Below are positions 14,964 to 22,570 of a DNA stretch of 31,522 bases, in pieces (the stretch's first letter is position 1; the number at the start of each line of letters is the position of its first letter). Position numbers and translations under genes: made by a program. Origin of the DNA: an uncultured Bacteroides sp. Its GTDB lineage: Bacteria; Bacteroidota; Bacteroidia; Bacteroidales; Bacteroidaceae. The notes under the pieces are model-generated. The model did no database searches and was not told the origin of the DNA. It saw nothing but the letters and a program-made list of their open reading frames with translations. Where the stretch lies: positions 1-31,522 of the forward strand of contig CAJKOW010000017.1 of assembly GCA_905201685.1 (NCBI GenBank), in the 5' to 3' direction.

Positions 14964-17435
14964 ATGCGTTTATCCGAACTGAAAACCGGCGAGAAAGGTG
15001 TGATCGTCAAGGTGATGGGGCACGGTGGTTTCCGCAAGCGGATTGTGGAAATGGGCTTCATCAAGGGCAAGACCGTGGAAGTCGTCCTGAATGCTCCGCT
15101 GAAGGACCCTATCAAGTATAAGGTGATGGGGTATGAAATCTCGCTGCGCCGGCAGGAAGCCGAAATGATAGAAGTAGTCAGCGAACAGGAGGCCAAAGAG
15201 CAGGCCGTGCAGCTGGACTATCATAAGGGCCTGAGCGAGGACATCCACCTGAGTGATGAAGAAATGAAACGCATTGCATTGGGCAAGCGACGTACCATTA
15301 ACGTGGCACTGGTCGGGAATCCCAACTGCGGCAAGACCTCTTTGTTCAACATCGCTTCCGGTTCGCACGAGCATGTGGGCAACTATAGCGGCGTCACCGT
15401 CGATGCCAAGGAAGGATATTTCGACTTCCAGGGATACCATTTCCGCATCGTTGACCTGCCGGGAACCTATTCCCTCTCGGCATACTCACCCGAAGAGATA
15501 TACGTGCGCCGGCACATTATCGACCAGACCCCCGACATCATCATCAACGTGGTCGATGCTTCCAACCTGGAGCGCAACCTGTACCTCACCACCCAACTGA
15601 TAGACATGAACGTGCGCATGGTCATCGCGCTCAACATGTTCGACGAGCTGCAGGCCAGCGGCAATACCCTCGACTACCTGAAGCTGAGCGAACTGATAGG
15701 CGTGCCGATGGTGCCTACCGTCTGCCGGACGGGCAAGGGCATCGATACCCTGTTCCATGTCATCATCGGCATGTACGAGGGAGGAGACTTTCTGGACAAG
15801 GACGGCAAGATACGTGCCGACATCCTGAACGACCTGCGCAACTGGCACAAGGAATACGTGCCCGACCATGACTATGGCAGCCACAAGGAAGAGCACGAAC
15901 ATCCCAACGGATTCTACCGCCACATCCACATCAACCACGGCCCCGAACTGGAGCGCAGCATCGACGAGGTGAAGCGCGTCATCAGCGTCAACGAAAACAT
16001 CCGCCACAAGTATTCCACCCGTTTCCTGGCCATCAAGCTGTTGGAGAACGACAAGGACCTGGAAAAGATGGTGGCCGGCCTGCCCAACGGACAGGATATA
16101 TTGGCTGTGCGTGACAAGGAAGAACAGCGCTTGCGAAACTCCATCAACGAGGACAGCGAACAAGCCATCACCGACGCCAAGTACGGCTTCATCTCGGGCG
16201 CCCTGAAGGAAACCTATGTGGACAACCACATGGACAAGGAACGGGCCACCCGGGTGATCGACTCCATTGTCACCCATCGCATCTGGGGATATCCCATCTT
16301 CTTCCTCTTCCTGTACATCATGTTTCAGGGGACATTCGTGCTGGGCGACTATCCGATGCAAGGCATCGAATGGCTGGTCGGCGCATTGGGCGAACTGATA
16401 CGCAACAATATGCCCGAAGGCCCTCTGAAGGACATGCTCATCGACGGTATCATCGGCGGTGTGGGAGGCGTCATCGTCTTCCTGCCCAATATCCTGATAC
16501 TGTATTTCTTCATCTCGATGATGGAAGACTCGGGCTACATGGCCCGTGCGGCGTTCATCATGGACAAAATCATGCACAAGATGGGCCTGCATGGCAAGTC
16601 GTTCATTCCCCTCATCATGGGATTCGGATGCAACGTACCCGCCATCATGGCTTCGCGCACCATCGAGAACCGGAAGAGCCGTCTGATAACCATGCTCATC
16701 ACCCCGCTGATGTCGTGCAGCGCCCGCCTGCCCATCTATCTGGTGCTGGTAGGAACCTTCTTCCCGGGGAACGCCAGTTTGGTCATGCTCGCCATTTATG
16801 CCATAGGCATCCTGCTGGCCGTGCTGATGGCACGCATCTTCAGCCGCTTCCTGGTGAAGGGCGACGATACGCCGTTCGTCATGGAACTGCCGCCCTATCG
16901 GCTTCCTACCTCGAAGTCCATCTTCCGTCATACGTGGGAGAAAGGTGCCCAGTATCTGCGCAAGATGGGTGGCATCATCATGGTGGCCTCGATTGTGATC
17001 TGGGCATTGGGCTACTATCCCAACCACGATTCCTACAACACCGTGGCCGAGCAGCAGGAAAACTCCTATATCGGCAAGATCGGAAAAGCCATCGAACCCG
17101 TCATCGAGCCGTTGGGCTTCGACTGGAAGCTGGGAGTCGGCATCCTCTCCGGAGTAGGAGCCAAGGAGCTGGTGGTAAGCACGCTGGGCATCCTCTATGC
17201 CGATGATGCCGACGCCGATACCGCCAATCTGGGCGAGCGCATACCAATCACGCCGCTGGTGGCCTTCTGCTACATGGTGTTCATACTGATTTATTTCCCC
17301 TGTATAGCCACGCTGGCGGCCATCAAGGGTGAATCGGGCAGCTGGAAGTGGAGCTTGTTTGCCGCGGCATACACTACGGTGCTGGCCTGGATAGTCGCTT
17401 TCATTGTTCATCAGGTGGGAGGGCTGTTCGTATGA
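14964..17435 (+). CDS. feoB: Ferrous iron transport protein, FeoA-FeoB fusion
   Basis: An 823-residue inner-membrane Fe(II) transporter. Residues 1-75 are a complete FeoA SH3-like domain (LSELKTGEKGVIVKVMG, IVEMGFIKGKTVEV). The FeoB G domain follows with G1 GNPNCGKT (118-125), G3 DLPG (164-167) and G4 NMFD. The C-terminal half is a polytopic membrane domain with two Gate modules, including GFGCNVPAIMASRT and SCSARLPIYLVLVG. Fusion of FeoA to FeoB is known in Bacteroides. Codon use is notably C-ending and GC-rich compared with the operons at either end of the window. The stop overlaps the ATG of the small Cys-rich gene. Expression may be tied to the repeats at 14703-14791, but no classical Fur box was recognised. 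Confidence 0.98.
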   Translation: MRLSELKTGEKGVIVKVMGHGGFRKRIVEMGFIKGKTVEVVLNAPLKDPIKYKVMGYEISLRRQEAEMIEVVSEQEAKEQAVQLDYHKGLSEDIHLSDEEMKRIALGKRRTINVALVGNPNCGKTSLFNIASGSHEHVGNYSGVTVDAKEGYFDFQGYHFRIVDLPGTYSLSAYSPEEIYVRRHIIDQTPDIIINVVDASNLERNLYLTTQLIDMNVRMVIALNMFDELQASGNTLDYLKLSELIGVPMVPTVCRTGKGIDTLFHVIIGMYEGGDFLDKDGKIRADILNDLRNWHKEYVPDHDYGSHKEEHEHPNGFYRHIHINHGPELERSIDEVKRVISVNENIRHKYSTRFLAIKLLENDKDLEKMVAGLPNGQDILAVRDKEEQRLRNSINEDSEQAITDAKYGFISGALKETYVDNHMDKERATRVIDSIVTHRIWGYPIFFLFLYIMFQGTFVLGDYPMQGIEWLVGALGELIRNNMPEGPLKDMLIDGIIGGVGGVIVFLPNILILYFFISMMEDSGYMARAAFIMDKIMHKMGLHGKSFIPLIMGFGCNVPAIMASRTIENRKSRLITMLITPLMSCSARLPIYLVLVGTFFPGNASLVMLAIYAIGILLAVLMARIFSRFLVKGDDTPFVMELPPYRLPTSKSIFRHTWEKGAQYLRKMGGIIMVASIVIWALGYYPNHDSYNTVAEQQENSYIGKIGKAIEPVIEPLGFDWKLGVGILSGVGAKELVVSTLGILYADDADADTANLGERIPITPLVAFCYMVFILIYFPCIATLAAIKGESGSWKWSLFAAAYTTVLAWIVAFIVHQVGGLFV

Positions 17436-17647
17436 GTGGTTGGCAGGAATGGATCGTAGCGCTCCTCCTCATCGTCTGCCTGTACTGGATAGGGAGGCGG
17501 GTCCGACAGTTTTTTCGGCACCAGACTGAGAAAAACAATCCTTGTGCAAACTGTGTAACGGGCTGTGACATAAAGAGGTTATACGAAGAGAAGCGTGCAG
17601 CCTGTGGTAAAGACAAAAAAATATCGAAGAAAAAATGTTGCGGATAG
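17432..17647 (+). CDS. FeoB-associated Cys-rich membrane protein
   Basis: A 71-residue protein with one N-terminal membrane helix (about 7-24), a basic stretch RRVRQFFRH and a cytosolic Cys-rich tail (C38, C41, C45, C58, C69, C70; core NPCANCVTGC). This is the small protein family commonly found after feoB and thought to help handle Fe(II) at the transporter. The ATG overlaps the feoAB stop as ATGA, so translational coupling is likely. A longer frame from 17348 overlaps feoAB and is not credible. Confidence 0.9.
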   Translation: MSGWQEWIVALLLIVCLYWIGRRVRQFFRHQTEKNNPCANCVTGCDIKRLYEEKRAACGKDKKISKKKCCG

Positions 17648-17677
17648 TTGGTAATTACAAAAAATGCATTACCTTTG
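17647..17677 (+). promoter_or_regulatory. Promoter of tRNA-Cys
   Basis: GTTG at 17647-17650, 19 nt, then TACCTTTG at 17670-17677; the tRNA starts 42 nt downstream. The -33 element overlaps the stop codon of the Cys-rich gene. Confidence 0.75.
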
Positions 17678-17719
17678 CAACCGCAATCGAGAAACAAGCA
17701 CGTTTCGAGGTGAAAGAAC

Positions 17720-17791
17720 GGTACCTTGGATGAGTGGCTTAGTCAGCGGTCTGCAAAACCGTGTACGGCAGTTCGAATCTGCCAGGTACCT
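17720..17791 (+). tRNA. tRNA-Cys (anticodon GCA)
   Basis: Acceptor stem GGTACCT/AGGTACC (17720-17726 with 17784-17790), anticodon loop CTGCAAA with anticodon GCA, and T-arm GGCAG-TTCGAAT-CTGCC (17767-17783). The discriminator is T at 17791. CCA is not encoded. It has its own promoter and terminator. Confidence 0.97.
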
Positions 17792-17795
17792 CACG

Positions 17796-17831
17796 ACAGA
17801 AGCAAACGTAACAGTTTGCTTCTGTTTTTTT
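17796..17831 (+). terminator. Intrinsic terminator of tRNA-Cys
   Basis: CAGAAGCAAAC (17797-17807) pairs perfectly with GTTTGCTTCTG (17814-17824) and is followed by seven T. Confidence 0.92.
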
Positions 17832-17917
17832 ATGCCTGTGCCCTTGGGTGGTGCAGGAATGCGGCGGGGCAGTCGGACACCGAACCGCCGCCTCTCGGCA
17901 GTATGTATCCAGTTTCC

Positions 17918-17948
17918 TTTGCCAGATACATTCTATTCCTTATATTTG
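17918..17948 (+). promoter_or_regulatory. Promoter abutting the thioredoxin-like gene start
   Basis: TTTG at 17918-17921, exactly 19 nt, then TATATTTG at 17941-17948. The ATG is at 17954, only 5 nt after the -7 element, so the transcript is expected to be leaderless or nearly so. Confidence 0.75.
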
Positions 17949-17953
17949 CAGGC

Positions 17954-18493
17954 ATGAAAGCAAAAGTAAATATCCTCATCGCATCGTTGTTGTTTGTGTG
18001 CAGCGCAGTGCTGGCACAGGAGAAGGTTGTGGCCGACAGCACCGGCTACATAGTCAGGGTAGGAGATATGGCTCCGGATTTCACCATGAAGCTGACCGAC
18101 GGACGGACAGTGACCCTGTCCGAACTTCGCGGCAAGGTAGTCATGCTGCAGTTCACGGCCAGCTGGTGTGGCGTTTGCCGCAAGGAGATGCCTTTCATCG
18201 AGAAAGACATCTGGCAGAAGCATCGGGCGGACGACGGCTTCGCCCTGTTCGGCATCGACCGCGACGAACCGCTGGAAAAGGTGCAGGCCTTTGCCCGATC
18301 TACGGGTGTGACCTATCCGTTGGGATTGGACCCCGGTGCGGACATTTTTGCCCAATACGCATTGCGTCAGTCGGGCATCACCCGCAATGTCCTCATCGAC
18401 CGTACAGGCCGCATCGTGATGCTGACCCGCCTGTACAATCCGGATGAGTTTGCGGCTCTGGTGCGTAAAATTGATGAGATGTTGGCCGAGTGA
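17954..18493 (+). CDS. TlpA-like periplasmic thioredoxin-fold protein
   Basis: A 179-residue protein with a signal peptide (about 1-21, ending AVLAQ) and a redoxin/TlpA domain: GDMAPDFTMKLTDGR, then TASWCGVCRKEMP with the redox pair C72 and C75, and a FGIDRDEP segment. It probably acts in the periplasm as a thiol-disulfide reductase or peroxiredoxin-like enzyme. The frame is open back into tRNA-Cys, but the ATG at 17954 is the first that gives a signal peptide and it sits right after a perfect promoter. Its 3' end faces the methyltransferase gene across 22 nt. Confidence 0.93.
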   Translation: MKAKVNILIASLLFVCSAVLAQEKVVADSTGYIVRVGDMAPDFTMKLTDGRTVTLSELRGKVVMLQFTASWCGVCRKEMPFIEKDIWQKHRADDGFALFGIDRDEPLEKVQAFARSTGVTYPLGLDPGADIFAQYALRQSGITRNVLIDRTGRIVMLTRLYNPDEFAALVRKIDEMLAE

Positions 18494-18494
18494 A

Positions 18495-18535
18495 CCCGCC
18501 TCTGCCCTGTATAAGTCAGGCCTGGATGAGGCGGG
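18495..18535. terminator. Nested hairpin between convergent genes
   Basis: CCCGCCTC (18495-18502) is the reverse complement of GAGGCGGG (18528-18535). Inside it CCTG (18506-18509) pairs with CAGG (18517-18520). The right arm codes for the end of the methyltransferase. A stable GC-rich stem here may end transcription from both sides, though no T-run follows. Confidence 0.4.
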
Positions 18536-19250
18536 CCAGGTATTCGTAGTGCTTTCCCTCTTCAATCAGTTCGGCCTTGAATCCGTTTTCCGAGGCATAG
18601 TAGGCAAGGGTCTGGAAGTCGATGTACAGCCAGTCGAAGACGTCTCCCCTTACATGCTTGTATTGCATCCGAAAGTCCACTTCGCCGTAATAGTTGTCGG
18701 CAAGGTCGATAACGATGCTTCCGTCCTCTTCTTCGAACAGGTATCTCAGGTCGCTCGAGTCCATATAGACGCAGCCGCCCGGAGCAAGCAACTGCTTCAG
18801 CTTGCGGAAGAAAAAGGGCATGTTCTCCAACTTCCCTATGATACCCGATCCGTTCATCAGCATCAGAATGGTGTCGTATGCTCCGCAGAACTGCTCGCTG
18901 AACAGGTTGGTCTGTGTGACGTGTCGTACCCCCCTCTGCTTCATGACCTCGACCGACAGGGGAGAGATGTCGATGGCATGCACCTCTTTGCCGGCCGCCT
19001 GAAGCGCAAGACTGTGGCAGCCGCTTCCGGCGCCTGCGTCCAGTATGTTGCCGGTGGCCAGATGCAAGGCGGTCTGCTCCAGATGAGGCATAGAACTCTC
19101 CGTACGGAACAGCTCTTTCACGGGAATCTCGTCTTCATCGAACTGTGATGAGAACACGCGCAGTCGGCCGGCTTTGCCCGTTCGGGCGTAGTCGGCTATA
19201 GCAGCCCCCATCGGGTCTTTCTCGGGCTGTAGTAAGTGGGTATTCAGCAT
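18516..19250 (-). CDS. Class I SAM-dependent methyltransferase
   Basis: A 244-residue cytosolic protein. Motif I is NILDAGAGSGCHS (68-80), followed by VHAIDISPLSVEVMKQRG as the acidic ribose-binding strand, DTILMLMNGSGIIGKL and LLAPGGCVYMDSSD. These fit a Rossmann-fold methyltransferase of unknown substrate. The ATG at 19250 (MLNTHLLQPEKD) is preferred to 19280, which overlaps the upstream gene. That upstream 62-aa gene ends 4 nt before this start, so the two form an operon. Confidence 0.9.
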   Translation of the reverse strand: MLNTHLLQPEKDPMGAAIADYARTGKAGRLRVFSSQFDEDEIPVKELFRTESSMPHLEQTALHLATGNILDAGAGSGCHSLALQAAGKEVHAIDISPLSVEVMKQRGVRHVTQTNLFSEQFCGAYDTILMLMNGSGIIGKLENMPFFFRKLKQLLAPGGCVYMDSSDLRYLFEEEDGSIVIDLADNYYGEVDFRMQYKHVRGDVFDWLYIDFQTLAYYASENGFKAELIEEGKHYEYLARLIQA

Positions 19251-19254
19251 GGAG

Positions 19255-19443
19255 TTATTTGTTTTTATGCCTGTTGGCACGTTTGCGGCGTATTTCGGCT
19301 TTCATCTTGGCTGCTCCGGAACCGTGCAGGCCGGTGATGTAGGTCTTCTTCTTGGCTTTGGTTTTGATTTTGTTCTCTTCTTTGGGCTTGTCTTTCTTGC
19401 CTTTGAAGATGATGCCGCCCATCATGGCTTCTTCGATACTCAT
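19255..19443 (-). CDS. Small lysine-rich hypothetical protein
   Basis: A 62-residue protein starting MSIEEAMMGGIIFKGKKDK. After a short hydrophobic start the rest is highly basic (many Lys and Arg, with KIKTKAKKKT and IRRKRANRHKNK), has no Cys and is probably disordered or RNA-binding. I recognise no family. An exact TATCTTTG promoter element (minus, 19481-19474) lies about 30 nt upstream, and the stop is 4 nt before the methyltransferase ATG. Position, promoter and coupling argue that it is real. Confidence 0.7.
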   Translation of the reverse strand: MSIEEAMMGGIIFKGKKDKPKEENKIKTKAKKKTYITGLHGSGAAKMKAEIRRKRANRHKNK

Positions 19444-19473
19444 ATATGAAATGTTTTTAGTGTTTCGCAGGTG

Positions 19474-19481
19474 CAAAGATA
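19474..19481 (-). promoter_or_regulatory. -7 promoter element of the small basic protein-methyltransferase pair
   Basis: The minus strand reads TATCTTTG, an exact match. No good -33 is seen at the expected distance. Confidence 0.5.
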
Positions 19482-19512
19482 CGTATTTGCGCCGTTGTTT
19501 CCAGCATCAGCA

Positions 19513-19571
19513 CTAAAAAAGCTTCGACAGGCAAGGTGAGCTGCGGGCTCTTTCCTTGTTTGTCGAAGCTT
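19513..19571 (-). terminator. Intrinsic terminator of the DUF4468 gene
   Basis: AAGCTTCGACA (19519-19529) is the reverse complement of TGTCGAAGCTT (19561-19571), and the stem extends inward through GCAAGG/CCTTGT. On the minus strand it runs into TTTTTTAG. It lies about 90 nt after the stop at 19659. Confidence 0.8.
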
Positions 19572-19658
19572 GTTTACGGGTAAGAGGCCTATCGGTTTGG
19601 CGGTATGGCGTCTGCCCGTATCACCACCGTCGGCCGGGGGTGTGGAAGGGAAGTCCGG

Positions 19659-20741
19659 TTACTTGACCAATGCCTTGACGATTTCGCCGATGAACGTACG
19701 TGGCTGTCCTTCTACGGGTGCTGGCGAAGGGAGCTTTTTGCACTCCAGCACGACGCTTGGTTCGTTTTGTCCGTTTGGATAGAAGCGCACGGTGTAGGTC
19801 TCGGCCTTTTCCAACTGCTCATAGGGTTGGTCGGGCGAAAGCATGGTGAATATGACAGGCTTTCCGGATGACTTGCCTAAGCTGCCTCCGGCGTTGGCAG
19901 TCATGGTAGTCATGTTGAAGTTGTCGGTACCGATAGCGATGACCAGTTTACCATTGCCCATCTGAATGAGGTCGGTTGATAGCTGGTCCGGAGCTACGGC
20001 TTTGTATGACGTGCTCAAAGCCGTTGCGGGGACGGTTTGGGCGTTGGCATTGCTGCTTTTGACGTTGACTTCTTGTTTGGGGGTGATGATGGTTGCTCCT
20101 GCCACGGCGGTGTTGGAGGAAGTTGCTTCGTTGCCCGTGGTGGCTGTCTGAGGTTGGGTCGGTGTGCCGGTACTTAATGCATTGGCAGCGTCAGCAAATA
20201 ATGTATCGACAAAGTCGATGGTTTTACGACGCCATTTGGCCAATCCGCGTACCAGTTTGGTCTTCGATTTATTCAGGGCATATTTGTCGGTAATCCATTC
20301 TTCGGCCGAATATTTCTCTTTATTATCTCCTTCGCGGTATTCGTAGGAGATCCTTTCGATTCGAAGCGTACATTCTTCGGGTTGGCATAGGGCCGTCAGC
20401 ATATATAGTATTTTGGTCCGGTCCAGTGAAAGGACGGTCGATTTGAATACAATCCATTCTTCACCTAAGCCGACTACTTCTCCTTTTTCCTTTTGGGTAT
20501 AGACTACGCGGCTGTTGTTTTCATTCTTTTTTAGACGTTCGCTCATCCATTGTTGCATACGTTCGAAAATGGCGTCCTGCGACATGCCGGGGATGCCGAA
20601 TGTCTTGCTGAACACTACTTTGCCATTTTCTTCGGGGACAGCCCCTGTCAGGTATCGGCTGTCGTCCTTTTTCTGCGCTTGCAATGCCATGGGCAGGCAG
20701 AGACAGACTACGATGAATAAGATTTTAGTTAGTTCTTTCAT
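19659..20741 (-). CDS. Exported DUF4468 protein with C-terminal flavin-reductase-like region
   Basis: A 360-residue protein with a signal peptide (about 1-22, ending ALQAQ). Residues about 40-135 look like DUF4468 (GKVVFSKTFGIPGMSQDAIFERMQQWM), a Bacteroidetes domain of unknown function. A Thr/Ala/Asn-rich linker (about 185-245) follows. The end (about 250-360) contains FNMTTMTANAGGSLGKSSGKPVIFTMLSP (275-303) and YEQLEKAETYTVRFY, which resemble the FMN-binding split-barrel flavin reductase family. No FMN site can be confirmed, and this part may be degenerate. It follows the metallo-beta-lactamase-fold gene by 29 nt on the same strand, so they may share a transcript. Confidence 0.85.
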   Translation of the reverse strand: MKELTKILFIVVCLCLPMALQAQKKDDSRYLTGAVPEENGKVVFSKTFGIPGMSQDAIFERMQQWMSERLKKNENNSRVVYTQKEKGEVVGLGEEWIVFKSTVLSLDRTKILYMLTALCQPEECTLRIERISYEYREGDNKEKYSAEEWITDKYALNKSKTKLVRGLAKWRRKTIDFVDTLFADAANALSTGTPTQPQTATTGNEATSSNTAVAGATIITPKQEVNVKSSNANAQTVPATALSTSYKAVAPDQLSTDLIQMGNGKLVIAIGTDNFNMTTMTANAGGSLGKSSGKPVIFTMLSPDQPYEQLEKAETYTVRFYPNGQNEPSVVLECKKLPSPAPVEGQPRTFIGEIVKALVK

Positions 20742-20770
20742 AAGTGTATAATCGTTTTTAGTTTATTGAA

Positions 20771-21499
20771 TCAAGGGATTTCGAAGTGCTGACCGCGGTG
20801 ATTGATGGTGAGGAATCTGCATCCCCGGGCTTCGGCGTAAGGGCCGAAGGCATTGCCACCATTATAATCTTCGCCGAAGTGCATGGGGGCAAACACGCTG
20901 GTCTTTATCCGTTCGATGAACTGTGTGGCCCCCCTCATGTACTCCTTGCCCATGCGGCTGTCCACGGGGAACATGGCTAAGTCGAGGGTCGAAGTTTTCT
21001 GCTGTATGTATTTTACCTCGGCCAGAAAGTCACCGTCGGCCTTTCGTATTTCCTGTGGGGTCGATTCTTCACTCCAGTGCCAGTTGTTCAGGTCGCCTGC
21101 GTGGAAGATGAGCCTGTTTTGCAATTCTATCAGGAAGGATATTCCCGAGTCGGTCGATCCGCATGCTTCAATGCGTATGCAAGCATCTTCGTAATGGCTG
21201 CCTTTACCGATGTAGATGGCATCGGTGGCTGTCGCCCGTTTGTGTTTCAGAATGTCTTTCGAGAAGATGTATTTGATGTCCGGGCGTTTCTCTTTCCAGG
21301 TCAATACTTCATGATTGAAGTGGTCGGGGTGGAAGTGTGTTGACAAGACATATATTTCTCCCGGTTTCTGTAGCAGGTAGTCGTGCACGATACCTTTCCC
21401 GGGGGATTCCTCCGATGAATCTTTGTAGTAGTCGATGATGACCGTGATATCGTCTGTTTCGATGGCGAATCCACTGTGATAAATATAATCAAGTCTCAT
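20771..21499 (-). CDS. MBL-fold metallohydrolase (UlaG/YycJ-like)
   Basis: A 242-residue cytosolic protein with the metallo-beta-lactamase motif THFHPDH (H55, H57, D59, H60), a downstream metal ligand in HAGDLNNWHW and a late His in APMHFGEDY. The N-terminus HSGFAIETDDITVIIDYY is the usual first strand pair of the family. No signal peptide. The substrate is unknown. The region upstream (21500-21707) has only a weak TAATATTG-like promoter on this strand and no gene. Confidence 0.88.
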   Translation of the reverse strand: MRLDYIYHSGFAIETDDITVIIDYYKDSSEESPGKGIVHDYLLQKPGEIYVLSTHFHPDHFNHEVLTWKEKRPDIKYIFSKDILKHKRATATDAIYIGKGSHYEDACIRIEACGSTDSGISFLIELQNRLIFHAGDLNNWHWSEESTPQEIRKADGDFLAEVKYIQQKTSTLDLAMFPVDSRMGKEYMRGATQFIERIKTSVFAPMHFGEDYNGGNAFGPYAEARGCRFLTINHRGQHFEIP

Positions 21500-21683
21500 G
21501 GATAAATAAATTACAATGCAATATTACGAAAAACAGAAAATAAACGATGAATTCAGGTTGTTATTTTATGTCAAAGCAGGTGGATTTTCGGGTTGGATAG
21601 AACCTGTTTAGTGTGTTGGGTACTTTTATGCACGTGTATCTTTCTTTGAAATACGGATGTACGATGTATTTGCCGGTATATAC

Positions 21684-21715
21684 TTTGGCATTCCCAAAAA
21701 TAACACTTACCTTTG
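21684..21715 (+). promoter_or_regulatory. Promoter of the queuosine cluster
   Basis: TTTG at 21684-21687, 20 nt, then TACCTTTG at 21708-21715. Transcription would begin near 21720 and give a leader of about 73 nt before the yhhQ ATG. Upstream, 21500-21683 holds nothing I can support. Confidence 0.8.
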
Positions 21716-21756
21716 CCGACCGGAAAAAATATATGTATGATGCCGTGAATAGCGGC

Positions 21757-21791
21757 CGTGTATTCTAGGACAACCACGTAAAAAACAGGAG
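21757..21791 (+). promoter_or_regulatory. Possible preQ1 class I-type riboswitch
   Basis: CGTG (21757-21760) pairs with CACG (21775-21778) around a 14-nt loop that begins with T and ends AAC. An A-rich tail (21779-21786) leads into AGGAG, the yhhQ ribosome binding site. TTCT in the loop (21763-21766) can pair with AGGA (21787-21790), giving an H-type pseudoknot that hides the binding site. The loop (TTCTAG, then ACAACC) and the A6C tail resemble preQ1-I aptamers. The first stem is short (4 bp). A GCCG/CGGC hairpin (21742-21756) precedes it. The downstream genes are queuosine genes. Confidence 0.45.
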
Positions 21792-21793
21792 TT

Positions 21794-22474
21794 ATGAAGC
21801 AAAAAGTATCTGTACCTTTTATGCTGCTCGGCATTCTTTTCAATGTCTGTCTGATAGCAGCCAATCTTCTTGAAACAAAAGTCATTCAGGTGTGCGGCAT
21901 TACGGTGACCGCCGGTCTGCTTGTTTTTCCCGTTTCCTATATCATAAACGATTGCATTGCCGAGGTGTGGGGCTTCCGTAAGGCGCGTCTCATCATCTGG
22001 AGTGGTTTTGCGATGAATTTCTTTGTCGTGATGCTGGGGCTGATAGCAGTGGCTTTGCCGGCAGCACCTTTTTGGGAGGGTGAAGCCCATTTCAATTTCG
22101 TCTTCGGCATGGCTCCCCGTATTGTGGTGGCCAGTCTGGCTGCATTTCTGGTCGGTTCTTTCCTCAACGCTTATGTGATGAGCAAGATGAAGCTGGCCAG
22201 TGGAGGCCGGCATTTTTCAGCACGTGCCATATGGTCAACGGTAGTAGGCGAGACGGGCGATTCGTTGATCTTCTTTCCCATTGCCTTTGGAGGGATTATT
22301 GCTTGGCAGGAGTTGCTGCTGATGATGTGCATCCAGATAGTCCTGAAGTCGATGTACGAAGTGGTGATATTGCCGGTCACTATCCGTGTGGTGAAATTCA
22401 TCAAGAAGGTGGATGGCAGTGATGTTTACGATGAAGGTATTTCGTATAAGATCTGGAAGATTTTTGAGATTTGA
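21794..22474 (+). CDS. yhhQ: Queuosine precursor transporter (YhhQ/COG1738 family)
   Basis: A 226-residue polytopic inner-membrane protein with about six helices (first at 7-25, LLGILFNVCLIAANLLETK). Family signs are YIINDCIAEVWGFRKARLIIW, RIVVASLAAFLVGSFLNAYVMSK and VGETGDSLIFFPIAFGG. The family imports 7-deazaguanine precursors such as preQ0 or preQ1. AGGAG lies 3 nt before the ATG, inside the possible riboswitch. The gene precedes queC and queF, so the cluster combines salvage with synthesis. Confidence 0.93.
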   Translation: MKQKVSVPFMLLGILFNVCLIAANLLETKVIQVCGITVTAGLLVFPVSYIINDCIAEVWGFRKARLIIWSGFAMNFFVVMLGLIAVALPAAPFWEGEAHFNFVFGMAPRIVVASLAAFLVGSFLNAYVMSKMKLASGGRHFSARAIWSTVVGETGDSLIFFPIAFGGIIAWQELLLMMCIQIVLKSMYEVVILPVTIRVVKFIKKVDGSDVYDEGISYKIWKIFEI

Positions 22475-22488
22475 TTCGCTTATTACCC

Positions 22489-22528
22489 GATAGGGGAGGA
22501 AGGTGTTTCCCGACACAATGCCCCTATC
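22489..22528 (+). repeat. Hairpin between yhhQ and queC
   Basis: GATAGGGG (22489-22496) and CCCCTATC (22521-22528) form a perfect 8-bp stem, with a second small stem GTGT/ACAC (22503-22506 and 22513-22516) inside. No T-run follows, so it is more likely an mRNA processing or stability element, or a leaky terminator, than a full stop. Confidence 0.55.
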
Positions 22529-22570
22529 CGGATCGTTATATAACAGAATTATCATTTAATGTTTTGTAAG

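Noticed and set aside
15486..17411. Long minus-strand frame of 641 codons inside feoAB
   Set aside because: It is the antisense shadow of a GC-rich, strongly biased gene; the product is His/Gln/Asp-rich with no family likeness.
17726..17953. N-terminal extension of the thioredoxin-like protein
   Set aside because: It starts inside tRNA-Cys and runs through its terminator; the ATG at 17954 gives a proper signal peptide right after a promoter.
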